From NCBI GenBank assembly GCA_028708155.1, contig JAQVZN010000006.1:1-15933 (forward strand): DNA of 15,933 nucleotides, given 5' to 3'. Below, piece by piece: positions 5,696 through 12,699 of this stretch. This DNA is from Minisyncoccota bacterium. Its GTDB lineage: Bacteria > Patescibacteriota > Minisyncoccia > Minisyncoccales > Minisyncoccaceae. A program made the translations under genes and the position numbers. The notes beneath the pieces are model-generated. The model was not told the DNA's origin. It saw only the letters and a program-made list of their open reading frames with translations, and searched no databases. The first letter of the stretch is position 1. Each line of letters opens with the position of its first letter.

Positions 5696-7249
5696 CTATT
5701 TCCTTACCTTAGGAGTCACCCAAAATCCCATATATTTTCCAAAAAGCCAATGAGCTTGAGCGTTTAAAGCTGGAATTGCTGAAAAGAAAATCATTACAAA
5801 AGGAATAAGCGCCCATTCTAAAACCATTAAGACATATCTAATTTTTGGTTGTTTAATTTTAGGAGCTGGAATTAAAATCATACTGATATATATAGAACCA
5901 ATTAATCCAAGCATAGCGAGTGTCATGATAAGACTTGTTACTCTTGGCAAGTTATGCGCCATTAAGGTATGAGTAAAAGCTTCTCCTCCTAAAAAAAGTG
6001 GAAGCCAACCTAAAAGAAAAATTAGAATAGAAGAAGTGGCCCAAGTTAAATGTCCTTCAATTAAATCAAACCCCATTGATATTTTCTTTTTAAATGGCAC
6101 TGTTTTTGTTTTTAAAGAGCCGAATAAAAAGAAAGGAATTTCTCCCACTCCATAGGCCCATCTTTTTTGCTGTTTAAAAACATTTCTAAGAGTTGTTTTG
6201 AAATCTTCTGCGCAATTTGCATCCATTGATACTGGATAAAACATTGGCGTTGTTCTATAGTCTCCATCATATTCAAAAAAACATTGCCAAAAAATTCTTG
6301 AATCATCAGAAACAACATTTGTTTGTTTGAAATCAACATCAACAAGCGCCTTTAAAGGCATTGAATGAGAAGAAAAAGTAATTAACTTTTCTGGTCTTTC
6401 TTGATTCATAGTTTGCCAAAAAGTAGATGACCAAGAAAAAATTCTTGATACTGGCGGTGTCTGCCAAATATTATTCAAATAAAGTGGAATTGGCTGATAA
6501 CTAGTTTTTAAAGGTTTTTCTACTGTTAAATAATAATGGGTTAAAATAGCAAAATAATTTATAGCAACACAACAATCAATATCAAAAGAAGAGACAATAA
6601 CGTTTTCTTGCGGGATATTTAATTCGTTTATTAGCTTAACCGCATTTCTTGAAATAAAAGTTCCATTAGATCCATGACCTGCTATCTCCCCTTCAATATC
6701 TTCTGGATGACAAGTTATTAAAAGTTTGAAGAAAACTCCATCAAATTCTTCCTTAATAATTTTAGAAATTTCTTTTACTCTTTCTTTTTCTCTTCTTTCG
6801 AATCCAAGAGCAATAATCATCTTATCTTTAGGATAATTTTGCATAGATAAACAATTCAAAGTATTCCTAACAACTTCTATAGGCTCTCCATAGGTTGGAA
6901 GAATTATTAAATGATAAATCTCATTATAAGATTTAATTTTAAGTCCATTATTAGGAACAATATTTTTTATTTCTGAAAGCCAATCTTTTTTTTGATTCTC
7001 TATCATTTTCTTATAAGCTGAATTCAAATAAAAACCAAAATAAACAGCTCTAAAAATCCAGTAAGTATCATAGACAATAATAAAAAGAGCCACATAAAAT
7101 GGAATATAAAAAGAAAGAATAATTGCTAAAATTAAAGTTCCGAAACTTAAAATTCCAGGAAGCATTTCAAAAGCTCTGTAAATAAATCTATCTTTTTTAC
7201 TTTTAAGATCAGAGGCTTTCCCAATTTTTAACGAATTTAAATAATTCAT
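5696..7249 (-). CDS. Membrane-bound family 2 glycosyltransferase
   Basis: This 517-residue protein is a processive-type GT2 enzyme (cellulose/hyaluronan synthase-like architecture). Two membrane segments lie at about 31-75, a cytosolic GT-A domain follows, and several membrane segments lie at about 395-500. Visible motifs are ILPTYGEP (116-123) at the nucleotide-sugar fold, DID (223-225) as the metal-binding DxD, DD at 315-316 as candidate catalytic acids, and QQKRW (360-364) matching QxxRW. It should move a sugar from an activated donor to a lipid or growing chain at the inner membrane face; donor and product cannot be read from the sequence. It stands just upstream of the hxs operon without a clear terminator between them, so some read-through is possible, but the hxs operon has its own promoter. 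Confidence 0.88.
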   Translation of the reverse strand: MNYLNSLKIGKASDLKSKKDRFIYRAFEMLPGILSFGTLILAIILSFYIPFYVALFIIVYDTYWIFRAVYFGFYLNSAYKKMIENQKKDWLSEIKNIVPNNGLKIKSYNEIYHLIILPTYGEPIEVVRNTLNCLSMQNYPKDKMIIALGFERREKERVKEISKIIKEEFDGVFFKLLITCHPEDIEGEIAGHGSNGTFISRNAVKLINELNIPQENVIVSSFDIDCCVAINYFAILTHYYLTVEKPLKTSYQPIPLYLNNIWQTPPVSRIFSWSSTFWQTMNQERPEKLITFSSHSMPLKALVDVDFKQTNVVSDDSRIFWQCFFEYDGDYRTTPMFYPVSMDANCAEDFKTTLRNVFKQQKRWAYGVGEIPFFLFGSLKTKTVPFKKKISMGFDLIEGHLTWATSSILIFLLGWLPLFLGGEAFTHTLMAHNLPRVTSLIMTLAMLGLIGSIYISMILIPAPKIKQPKIRYVLMVLEWALIPFVMIFFSAIPALNAQAHWLFGKYMGFWVTPKVRK

Positions 7250-7299
7250 ATTATGTCTTCAATAACATAAAAATTGCTTAAATTCAATAAAAATGTATG

Positions 7300-7351
7300 A
7301 AAAAAGAGGAGACCGAGAATGATTCTATGAAAATCTTTTTTTCTCCTCTTT
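7300..7351 (-). terminator. Hairpin with T-run: terminator or attenuator ahead of the glycosyltransferase
   Basis: Arms AAAGAGGAGA and TCTCCTCTTT (10 perfect pairs, 7303-7312 with 7342-7351) enclose a 29-nt loop. Read on the minus strand, the second arm runs into six T (7300-7305). It sits about 50 nt before the glycosyltransferase start and about 55 nt after the likely start of a short transcript, so it could end a small RNA or attenuate the glycosyltransferase. Confidence 0.6.
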
Positions 7352-7392
7352 ACGTGTCATTAAAGGAATTTTATTTGTTTTTTTAAACCTCC

Positions 7393-7406
7393 CGAACAAA
7401 TGTTCT
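7393..7406. promoter_or_regulatory. LexA/DinR-type palindrome (SOS-box-like)
   Basis: The plus strand reads CGAACAAATGTTCT. It fits the Gram-positive SOS box CGAACRNRYGTTYC at 13 of 14 positions and contains the perfect GAACN4GTTC palindrome. It lies 7-20 nt downstream of the -10 of the minus-strand promoter, overlapping the predicted transcription start, a place where a repressor would block initiation. No lexA gene is in the window, so regulator identity is inferred. Confidence 0.5.
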
Positions 7407-7412
7407 TGTTCA

Positions 7413-7441
7413 AGAATAGCGGTTATAGGAAAATTTGTCAA
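7413..7441 (-). promoter_or_regulatory. Strong promoter directly after tRNA-Glu
   Basis: On the minus strand a perfect -35 TTGACA (7436-7441) and a -10 TATTCT (7413-7418) are separated by exactly 17 nt. The -35 begins only 7 nt beyond the tRNA-Glu CCA end. It drives transcription toward the hairpin and the glycosyltransferase. Confidence 0.65.
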
Positions 7442-7448
7442 AAAATAA

Positions 7449-7523
7449 TGGTGACCCCACGGGGAATCGAACCCCGATTGCCAGGTTGAAAACCTGATGT
7501 CCTAACCGTTAGACGATAGGGCC
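7449..7523 (-). tRNA. tRNA-Glu (anticodon TTC)
   Basis: The minus strand folds as a full cloverleaf: acceptor GGCCCTA with TGGGGTC, T arm GGGGTTCGATTCCCC, and anticodon stem around TTTTCAA with anticodon TTC. The discriminator is A and the terminal CCA (7449-7451) is encoded. Length is 75 nt including CCA. Confidence 0.95.
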
Positions 7524-7535
7524 AATACGTCTTTT

Positions 7536-7564
7536 TTTATATCAGAAAATTATAAAAAAAGCAA
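7536..7564 (-). promoter_or_regulatory. Probable tRNA-Glu promoter (extended -10)
   Basis: On the minus strand TATAAA (7536-7541) is preceded by TGA, forming an extended -10, with a weak -35 TTGCTT (7559-7564) 17 nt upstream. The predicted start is a few nucleotides before the tRNA 5' end at 7523. The site lies just behind the terminator of the upstream gene, so a new promoter is needed here. Confidence 0.5.
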
Positions 7565-7566
7565 AT

Positions 7567-7607
7567 AAAAAAATGAGAACGTTTACTTATTCAAGCAAAC
7601 AATTCTC
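7567..7607 (-). terminator. Terminator of the solute-binding-protein gene
   Basis: On the minus strand GAGAA-tt-GTTTGCTT, loop GAAT, AAGTAAAC-g-TTCTC forms a long hairpin followed by A and seven T. The hairpin contains the end of the coding sequence, including the stop codon. This is a clear factor-independent terminator. Confidence 0.8.
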
Positions 7608-8312
7608 ATTAATGTACTCATTTAAAATTTGGACAATTTTTTCTGCGTCAGGATTTGCTTTAGAAACCCCTACGTAAAATAGTTCTGAACCAACTTTAAA
7701 ATAAGTAACTTCTCCACTTTTAAGCTCCTCTTTAAAAAGATTTTCACCACTGTAGATGCTATACAGGAAATAGTCTGCTTCGCCTGAAAGAAGAACTTCT
7801 TTAGCTTCGTCAGGGTTTTTGACTACTAAAAGATTATGATTCTCTTTTATGAGAGCATCAATCTTCTCTCCATAACTATCACCTAGAGTGATAACACCTT
7901 TTTTCAAATTAAGAGCGTCTTCAAGTGTTAATAGACTTCCATCGGTAGTAAAAATACCAATTGGGTCTAAAAGATAAGGTTTAGAATACAAAAGATATTC
8001 TTGTCGTTCTTCTGTTTTGTAAACAGCGACAATAATGTCTATCTCTCCTGTCTTAGCTTTTTCCTGAACAACATCCCAAGCTCCTTTATACTGAGAAAAC
8101 ACTTGGTAATCAGAAAGGGCATTCTTTACAAGATCTGGGCCAATACCAACGATAGTTTTTGAATCGTAATACATTACTGGCGACCAAGCTTCATGTCCAG
8201 AAACAATCAAGATTTCTTCCTGAGGTGTTGCAACAGATGCCATGGCAAAAGCCGAAACTAACAAGATTCCTATTAATAAAGGAATCCACGCCACCTTTAC
8301 TTTTCGTTTCAT
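7587..8312 (-). CDS. Extracellular solute-binding protein, family 3 (amino-acid ABC type)
   Basis: This 241-residue protein has an N-terminal signal or membrane anchor (about residues 9-27, AWIPLLIGILLVSAFAMAS) and then the two-lobed fold of family 3 solute-binding proteins: GIGPDLVKNAL near the first ligand loop, WDVVQEKAKTGEIDIIVA, the typical YLLYSKPYL, and the second lobe with DEAKEVLLSGEADYFL. In the family these bind amino acids or similar small ligands outside the cell; the domain also occurs as a sensor. No permease or ATPase gene is adjacent, and no lipobox Cys is present, so it may be an orphan receptor. The ATG at 8312 has AAGTGG just upstream and is preferred to a GTG at 8321. It is transcribed divergently from tsaD. 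Confidence 0.85.
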   Translation of the reverse strand: MKRKVKVAWIPLLIGILLVSAFAMASVATPQEEILIVSGHEAWSPVMYYDSKTIVGIGPDLVKNALSDYQVFSQYKGAWDVVQEKAKTGEIDIIVAVYKTEERQEYLLYSKPYLLDPIGIFTTDGSLLTLEDALNLKKGVITLGDSYGEKIDALIKENHNLLVVKNPDEAKEVLLSGEADYFLYSIYSGENLFKEELKSGEVTYFKVGSELFYVGVSKANPDAEKIVQILNEYINENCLLE

Positions 8313-8325
8313 TTTAACCACTTAA

Positions 8326-8353
8326 ATACTAACAAAAAAAATTAAAAAATCAA
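8326..8353 (-). promoter_or_regulatory. Possible promoter of the solute-binding-protein gene
   Basis: On the minus strand TTGATT (8348-8353) and TAGTAT (8326-8331) are separated by 16 nt. The predicted start is just ahead of the AAGTGG ribosome site. The match is moderate. It lies back to back with the tsaD promoter in an 84-bp divergent gap. Confidence 0.4.
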
Positions 8354-8361
8354 GAGTTTTA

Positions 8362-8390
8362 TTGATAAAAAACATGATTTGCCATATGAT
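8362..8390 (+). promoter_or_regulatory. Promoter of the tsaD block, predicting a leaderless mRNA
   Basis: TTGATA (8362-8367) and TATGAT (8385-8390) are separated by 17 nt. The -10 ends only 6 nt before the ATG at 8397, so the expected transcription start is at or next to the A of the start codon. No ribosome binding site is present upstream, which agrees with leaderless translation. Confidence 0.65.
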
Positions 8391-8396
8391 AAACAT

Positions 8397-9494
8397 ATGA
8401 AAATACTTTCTATCGAGACAAGTTGTGATGATACAGGAATTGCTATTCTTGAACAAAATAAGAAAATAAAAGTACTTGCAGACTATCTGTCTTCTCAAAA
8501 TGATATTCATTCTAGTTACGGAGGAATTCATCCAAGTATAGCAAAAAGAGAACATACAAAAAATATCTTCCCTGTTTTTATGTCTTCGTTAAAAAAAGCT
8601 CATCTACTTAAAAAAGGGAAAACCGAAATAAATCCTGAGACTGATATTATTTTAGAAAGATACCCAGAACTTTTAGAAGAATTAAAATATTTCTTTAATA
8701 ATTATGAAAAACCAGATCTTCAAAAAATTGCTGTGACTACAGGTCCCGGACTAGAACCTTGTCTTTATGTCGGAATAAATTTTGCCAAAGCTTTAGCTAT
8801 AAATTGGGACATTCCTTTAATTCCTGTCAACCACATTGAAGCACATATTTTAGTAAATTTTATAAACGAAATCAAAGAAGATGTCTTTCCTGCACTTTCT
8901 CTTATTTTATCTGGAGGAAACACAAAACTATTTTTAATGCAAAAAATTGGAGTTTACAAAGAACTTGGATCAACTAGAGATGATGCAATTGGAGAATGTT
9001 TTGATAAGTCTGCAAGATTATTAAATCTTCCCTACCCTGGAGGAGTAGAAATAGCTAATAGAGCAAATAAAGTTAAAAAAAGTCAATTTAAACTTCCCCG
9101 TCCAATGATTAATTCAAATGATTATGATTTTAGTTTTTCTGGACTTAAAACAGCTATTTTCTACGAATTAAAAGATAGAAAACTAAGCAAAAAAGAAGTA
9201 AACGAAATGTGCTTTGAAATAGAAAATGCCATAAAAGATGTTTTGATTAAAAAAACAGAGAAAGCACTTTTAGAATTTAACCCAAAATCAATTTTTATCG
9301 GTGGAGGTGTCTCCGCTAATAAAAAAATTCAAAAAGCTTTGAAAGACTTATCTAAAAAATATAAAATAAAAATATATATTCCAAAATATACTACCGATAA
9401 TGCGGTAATGATTGGTGTCGCTGCCCTCCTATCGCCTAAATCTATTAATTATGATAATCTGAAAGCAAATAGTAATTTAAATTTAAATGACTGA
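8397..9494 (+). CDS. tsaD: tRNA N6-adenosine threonylcarbamoyltransferase TsaD
   Basis: TsaD transfers the threonylcarbamoyl group to A37 of tRNAs that read ANN codons. The 365-residue protein begins MKILSIETSCDDTG, the family N-terminus, and shows NHIEAH (145-150) with the two metal-binding His (H146, H150), SGGNTKL, DDAIGECFDKSARLL, YPGG, GGGVSAN and a late TTDNAVMIG. It is somewhat longer than the usual 335-345 residues, due to an insertion at about 72-104 (KKGKTEINPETDII onward) that I associate with CPR versions. The start at 8397 is chosen because it gives the conserved N-terminus; an upstream TTG (8379) would lie inside the promoter. Its end overlaps the next gene by 8 nt. Partner genes tsaB, tsaC and tsaE are not in the window. 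Confidence 0.95.
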   Translation: MKILSIETSCDDTGIAILEQNKKIKVLADYLSSQNDIHSSYGGIHPSIAKREHTKNIFPVFMSSLKKAHLLKKGKTEINPETDIILERYPELLEELKYFFNNYEKPDLQKIAVTTGPGLEPCLYVGINFAKALAINWDIPLIPVNHIEAHILVNFINEIKEDVFPALSLILSGGNTKLFLMQKIGVYKELGSTRDDAIGECFDKSARLLNLPYPGGVEIANRANKVKKSQFKLPRPMINSNDYDFSFSGLKTAIFYELKDRKLSKKEVNEMCFEIENAIKDVLIKKTEKALLEFNPKSIFIGGGVSANKKIQKALKDLSKKYKIKIYIPKYTTDNAVMIGVAALLSPKSINYDNLKANSNLNLND

Positions 9495-10227
9495 ATTTTC
9501 TCAAATTTTAACTTATACTTTATTCGCTATTTTGCCAGGAATTGTTTGGCTTTTCTTTTTTTTGAATAAAGATAATAAGCCAGAACCAAAAAAAATTATT
9601 TTAAAAGTCTTTACTGTCGGAATGATAGTTACCATCCCTGTTTTTCTAATAGAATATAGTTTAATTTATCTTTTAGACACTTTAAATCTAAGCTCTGGTT
9701 TATATAATTTTATCCAATATTTTTTTATAGTTGCTGTAGCGGAAGAACTTTTTAAATATTTAGCTTTTAGATTTACAGCTCTAAAATCTCAATTTTTAGA
9801 TGAATCTTTAGACGTCCCTATGTATATGATTGTTTCTGCTCTTGGTTTTGCTACTGCTGAAAATATAATTCTTTTTTCTCAAAAAAGTTTTACCTTTCTT
9901 TTAGAGCCAGCTAATCTTGCTCTTGTAAGATTTATTGGAGCTAATTTTCTTCATGCTCTTTGTTCTGGTATCTTTGGATTCTATATTGCTATATCTTTTT
10001 ATAGAACAAATAAAAGATTTTTTCTTTTTTGGGGAGGCTTTTTGATAGCCGTAATTATTCATGGAGTCTTTGATTTTTTCTTAAAATACTCTATAATAGA
10101 ACATGGAGGCGAGACAGAATTAACATCAATGGTTGTTTTCGTTCTTGCCGCACTAATTATTTCGTATATTCTTTTAGGGCAAGCCCTTAAAAAATTAAAA
10201 AGGTTAAATAGTATTTGCAAAATATGA
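9487..10227 (+). CDS. PrsW-family intramembrane protease
   Basis: This 246-residue protein has about seven hydrophobic segments and the motifs of the PrsW/CPBP-like glutamic membrane proteases: EELFK (86-90, EExxK), AEN (124-126), NFLHALCSG with H156, and HGVFDFF with H192. In Bacillus PrsW cleaves an anti-sigma factor in the membrane in response to envelope stress; the target here is unknown. The start overlaps the tsaD end by 8 nt and its stop overlaps the next ATG (ATGA, 10224-10227), so the three genes are translated together. Pairing with a small heat-shock protein suggests a stress role. Confidence 0.88.
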   Translation: MTEFSQILTYTLFAILPGIVWLFFFLNKDNKPEPKKIILKVFTVGMIVTIPVFLIEYSLIYLLDTLNLSSGLYNFIQYFFIVAVAEELFKYLAFRFTALKSQFLDESLDVPMYMIVSALGFATAENIILFSQKSFTFLLEPANLALVRFIGANFLHALCSGIFGFYIAISFYRTNKRFFLFWGGFLIAVIIHGVFDFFLKYSIIEHGGETELTSMVVFVLAALIISYILLGQALKKLKRLNSICKI

Positions 10228-10598
10228 AAAAAGAAGAAACCCAACAAATTAAATTTGAAACAAATAATGAACCAGGAGAATTAATTGTTGATGTTTACGA
10301 AACTGATAAAGAAGTTGTCGTAGAATCAGCCATTGCTGGAGTTACTGCAGAAGAACTAGACATCTCTCTAGAGCAAGATATTTTAATAATAAAAGGAGAA
10401 AGAAAAGATCCTGCCGAAGCAGATGAAGACAAAAATTATTTTGTTAGAGAATGTTTCTTCGGACCTTTTGAAAAAGAAATAATTCTTCCTAAAGAAGTTG
10501 ACACTTCGCAAATTAAAGCAAAAATGAAAAACGGACTTCTTGTTATCAGACTTCCTAAGGGAAGAGAAAATGATTCTCAAAAAATAGAAATAAAATAA
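10224..10598 (+). CDS. Small heat-shock protein, Hsp20/alpha-crystallin family
   Basis: This 124-residue protein is an alpha-crystallin-domain holdase that binds unfolding proteins in the cytoplasm. It shows the domain start (ELIVDVYETDKEVVVESAIAG), ISLEQDILIIKGER, the ECFFGPFEKEIILPKEVD stretch, and KNGLLVIRLPK, which is the conserved G-x-L end of the domain. A short C-terminal tail (SQKIEIK) resembles the I-x-I oligomerisation motif (IEI). The N-terminal arm is short. The ATG at 10224 overlaps the stop of the protease gene by 4 nt; a TTG at 10215 is an unlikely alternative. It is the last gene of the plus-strand block. Confidence 0.93.
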   Translation: MKKEETQQIKFETNNEPGELIVDVYETDKEVVVESAIAGVTAEELDISLEQDILIIKGERKDPAEADEDKNYFVRECFFGPFEKEIILPKEVDTSQIKAKMKNGLLVIRLPKGRENDSQKIEIK

Positions 10599-10618
10599 CG
10601 GCTTTAAGCCGTTTTTTT
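10597..10618 (+). terminator. Terminator of the tsaD-prsW-hsp20 block
   Basis: AACGGCT and AGCCGTT (7 pairs) enclose a TTA loop and are followed by seven T. The hairpin begins inside the stop codon of the Hsp20 gene. It may also act on the minus strand, as the tRNA-Leu 3' end is only 5 nt beyond it. Confidence 0.9.
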
Positions 10619-10622
10619 AATG

Positions 10623-10704
10623 TGCCGAGAGAGGGAGTCGAACCCTCACACCCGAAGGCATATGCTCCTAAGGCATACGTGTCTGCCAATTCCACCATCT
10701 CGGC
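10623..10704 (-). tRNA. tRNA-Leu (anticodon TAG)
   Basis: On the minus strand acceptor GCCGAGA pairs with TCTCGGC. The D arm (GGTGGAATTGGCAGACAC) and the long variable arm (GCCTTCGGGT) are typical of leucine tRNAs. The anticodon loop CTTAGGA lies between TATGC and GCATA, giving TAG. The CCA end is not encoded, since the discriminator A is followed by CA. Confidence 0.95.
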
Positions 10705-10709
10705 ATAAT

Positions 10710-10731
10710 AAAGACCCTAAATAGGGTCTTT
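10710..10731. terminator. Terminator of the gyrA-pilin operon
   Basis: AAGACCCTA and TAGGGTCTT form a 9-pair hairpin with an AA loop. On the minus strand it is followed by the T-rich TTATTAT; on the plus strand by TTATTAATAA. It lies 25 nt after the last pilin-like gene, so its main use is on the minus strand. Confidence 0.75.
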
Positions 10732-10755
10732 TATTAATAAATTATATATAGCATA

Positions 10756-11172
10756 TTATCCAACGACTGACAATACGATTCCTGGTAAAGCCTTTGCAAG
10801 TAAAGCAACAACTATACCAACAGCTGCATATAAAACTTTGTTTTTTGCTCCTTCTAATTTTGTAGCATCTCCTCCTGAATTCATGTATAGGAAGGCTGCC
10901 CAAACAATCATACCAACAGCTACCGCCATTATAACTATAAATGCCCAATCCACAACGTTATATATTGTATTTATAAGACAACAAGTTCCACACTCTGGTG
11001 TTGATACAAAGTTACATGTAGTTGAACAAGAAGTGTAACCCTTTGAGGTCATCATGTTTAAAACACTTGATGATAACTGACAAGACTCATTATTGGCTGC
11101 TAAAACACCTGTAAAAGGTATTGCCATTACTCCTAATAATAAAACTGTTGAAAATATTTTTTTGAAATTCAT
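10756..11172 (-). CDS. Type IV secretion pilin-like membrane protein with Cys-rich insert
   Basis: This 138-residue protein has a signal peptide (residues 1-25, ending VLAA), a short exported part with six Cys (31, 49, 53, 61, 64, 65), and two C-terminal membrane segments (about 74-97 and 112-135) joined by a charged loop (NSGGDATKLEGAKNK). This is the VirB2/TrbC-type pilin layout common in Patescibacteria. Such proteins may form a pilus or membrane complex. It is the last of three related genes in a row, starts 36 nt after the previous stop and is followed by a terminator. No other secretion genes are in the window. Confidence 0.78.
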   Translation of the reverse strand: MNFKKIFSTVLLLGVMAIPFTGVLAANNESCQLSSSVLNMMTSKGYTSCSTTCNFVSTPECGTCCLINTIYNVVDWAFIVIMAVAVGMIVWAAFLYMNSGGDATKLEGAKNKVLYAAVGIVVALLAKALPGIVLSVVG

Positions 11173-11208
11173 TTTGTTTAAAAATAATTTATAATTAATA
11201 ACGACCTT

Positions 11209-11502
11209 TTATTTTACAAAATTTGTAACAATACCTGTAACGGCATTTGCTAGTAAAATAATCACTAATCCAACCATTGCCCATTTTATTATATCTTGGG
11301 CTTTCTTAACATTGTCAGCGTTTTCGCTTGAAGAAACCATCATTATTCCTGCAACTACAATAAATAGAACTGCAAGACCTCCTCCCACTGTTGATAACCA
11401 AGTAGTAACATTTTTTAAAGTATCAGTTACTTCATCTGCGAAAGCAACAATAGGTAAAAATGTTAATCCTGTTAATATTACTCCTTTTATTTTATTATTC
11501 AT
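11209..11502 (-). CDS. Type IV secretion pilin-like membrane protein (short form)
   Basis: This 97-residue protein has a signal peptide (residues 1-22, ending AFA), a short amphipathic helix, and two membrane segments (about 39-56 and 74-94) with the loop SSSENADNVKKAQD between them. It has the basic VirB2/TrbC layout and no Cys. The loop and second segment (KKAQDIIKWAMVGLVIILLA) closely parallel the same parts of the two neighbours, so the three genes look like paralogues. It begins 4 nt after the preceding stop. The role is inferred from fold alone. Confidence 0.8.
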   Translation of the reverse strand: MNNKIKGVILTGLTFLPIVAFADEVTDTLKNVTTWLSTVGGGLAVLFIVVAGIMMVSSSENADNVKKAQDIIKWAMVGLVIILLANAVTGIVTNFVK

Positions 11503-11506
11503 ATTT

Positions 11507-12181
11507 TTATTTTATAAAACCTGATAATATATCAACTAATGATTTTGCTAATAAAATTGTTAAAATTCCAATCGCAGTGTAAATTAAAACATGTTGTGCG
11601 GTTAAAATTTTTGATGGATTTCCATTAGCAGTCATAAACATTATTCCTCCAATAACAAACATTAATGGAGCTAAGACTAATCCTATATTAAGCATCCACT
11701 CAGCGATTTTATCAATCAGTTCAGAAAAATTATTCATTGGCACAGGATTCACTAATCCTCCCCCCTCTGCAGTGATTGTCTGCTCTGTTGAAAATACAAA
11801 TGGATCATCATCTTCATCATCATCTTCATTTGTATAAACAGGGGTATCATCTTCTTCTGTTTCTATAGAAGTTGGACAACTTGAACTGCAATAATATTTT
11901 TGATCCCCTAAAGATTCTGGATAACATTTTTGAGTACCTGAAGGACAATTACATGGATCACTAAAAACACTATAATACGTTCCTATTTCGCAATAACATT
12001 TTGTTCTGCAAACATAACTAGAATTTTCATCACAAGCCACTGTTCCAGATGGACATCCTGAAGGACAATAAGTTCCAAACTCATTATAAGTATAAGAAGT
12101 GTTTGTTTCGCAAACAGCAAAAACATTCAAACCTGCAAACATTAATACACTAGCTATAAAAAATATTATTTTGTTTTTCAT
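11507..12181 (-). CDS. Cys-rich exported protein with C-terminal pilin-like domain
   Basis: This 224-residue protein has a signal peptide (1-22), an exported region with twelve Cys between residues 24 and 102 in PSGC/PSGT-type short repeats (CPSGCPSGTVAC, CNCPSGTQKC), an acidic linker at 109-127, and a C-terminal two-segment pilin domain (about 160-222; GGIMFMTANGNPSKILTAQH is the loop). It looks like a VirB2/TrbC-type domain carrying a disulfide-rich extracellular head. Its start overlaps the methyltransferase stop by 4 nt (ATGA), so it is translated from the gyrA mRNA. The head is possibly an adhesion or structural module; no known ligand-binding motif is recognised. Confidence 0.75.
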   Translation of the reverse strand: MKNKIIFFIASVLMFAGLNVFAVCETNTSYTYNEFGTYCPSGCPSGTVACDENSSYVCRTKCYCEIGTYYSVFSDPCNCPSGTQKCYPESLGDQKYYCSSSCPTSIETEEDDTPVYTNEDDDEDDDPFVFSTEQTITAEGGGLVNPVPMNNFSELIDKIAEWMLNIGLVLAPLMFVIGGIMFMTANGNPSKILTAQHVLIYTAIGILTILLAKSLVDILSGFIK

Positions 12182-12699
12182 TTTTTAAAAATTAACGCAA
12201 AATGATAATTTCCTAAATCTAAATCTTTTTCTAAATTTAAACCTAATTCTTTTGTTATTTCAAAAACTTCTTCTTTTGAAACGACTTTTTCTTTTGGCCC
12301 CATATTATCAAACTTCTTCCAATCAATAATGAGCACGTGTCCCCCTTCTTTCAAAAGTCTTTCAACTTCTTCTAAAACTTTCTTTTTATCATTAATTTCA
12401 AATAAAATATTTGATAAAATAATAAAATCTATTTTATTGTCTCCTATTTTAACACCTTTTTCTGCATCTGCCAATAGAAGTTCAACATTATAGATCCTAC
12501 TACTGTCTAATTTGCTCCTAAGGGCTGAGAGAGCTTCTTCTTTAATGTCTAAAGCATAAACTTTTCCATTCTCTAATTTTTCTGAAAGAGGTAAAACCCA
12601 TCCTCCAGAACCAGAACCAATATCTAAAGCAACCATATCTTTTTTTAAAAAAGTTAACTTTTCTATTGTTTCTTTTGGGTTTAGAAAATTTGGTATCAT
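12178..12699 (-). CDS. Class I SAM-dependent methyltransferase
   Basis: This 173-residue protein has the Rossmann-fold methyltransferase motifs: VALDIGSGSGGW (23-34, the SAM-binding glycine loop), VYALDIKEEAL with the ribose-contacting D51, LLLADAE (motif II region), FIILSNILFEI and the LLKEGGHVLIIDW strand. The substrate cannot be predicted; the short form resembles UbiE/ArsM-like or rRNA-type small methyltransferases. Its ATG overlaps the gyrA stop (ATGA at 12696-12699) and its stop overlaps the following gene in the same way, so expression is linked to gyrA. Confidence 0.87.
   Translation of the reverse strand: MIPNFLNPKETIEKLTFLKKDMVALDIGSGSGGWVLPLSEKLENGKVYALDIKEEALSALRSKLDSSRIYNVELLLADAEKGVKIGDNKIDFIILSNILFEINDKKKVLEEVERLLKEGGHVLIIDWKKFDNMGPKEKVVSKEEVFEITKELGLNLEKDLDLGNYHFALIFKK

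Larger units (their letters stand above)
7300..7406 (-). ncRNA. Candidate short transcript (about 105 nt) with terminator
   Basis: A strong promoter (7413-7441) and a terminator (ending at 7300) delimit a predicted RNA of about 105 nt. It contains GGGAGG near its 5' end but no start codon at a proper distance; the only small reading frame is an 11-codon one (MTRKEEKKRFS) without a ribosome site, overlapping the hairpin. I recognise no known RNA family (not SRP RNA, tmRNA or RNase P). It is either a small RNA or the leader of the glycosyltransferase mRNA. Confidence 0.35.

Noticed and set aside
7316..7351. 11-codon leader peptide (MTRKEEKKRFS) as a real gene
   Set aside because: It has no ribosome site at a suitable distance and no regulatory codon run; kept only as a remark under the candidate RNA.
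7300..7406. SRP RNA, tmRNA, RNase P RNA or 6S RNA in the gap
   Set aside because: None of their conserved motifs is visible; the stretch is short and AT-rich with only one strong hairpin.
8322..8555. 77-residue minus-strand reading frame over the tsaD start
   Set aside because: It is antisense to the well-supported tsaD start and promoter and shows no family features.
10742..10948. 68-residue minus-strand frame rich in Cys, Trp and Tyr
   Set aside because: It is a shifted frame within the pilin-like gene at 10756-11172, which has a clear signal peptide and membrane segments.
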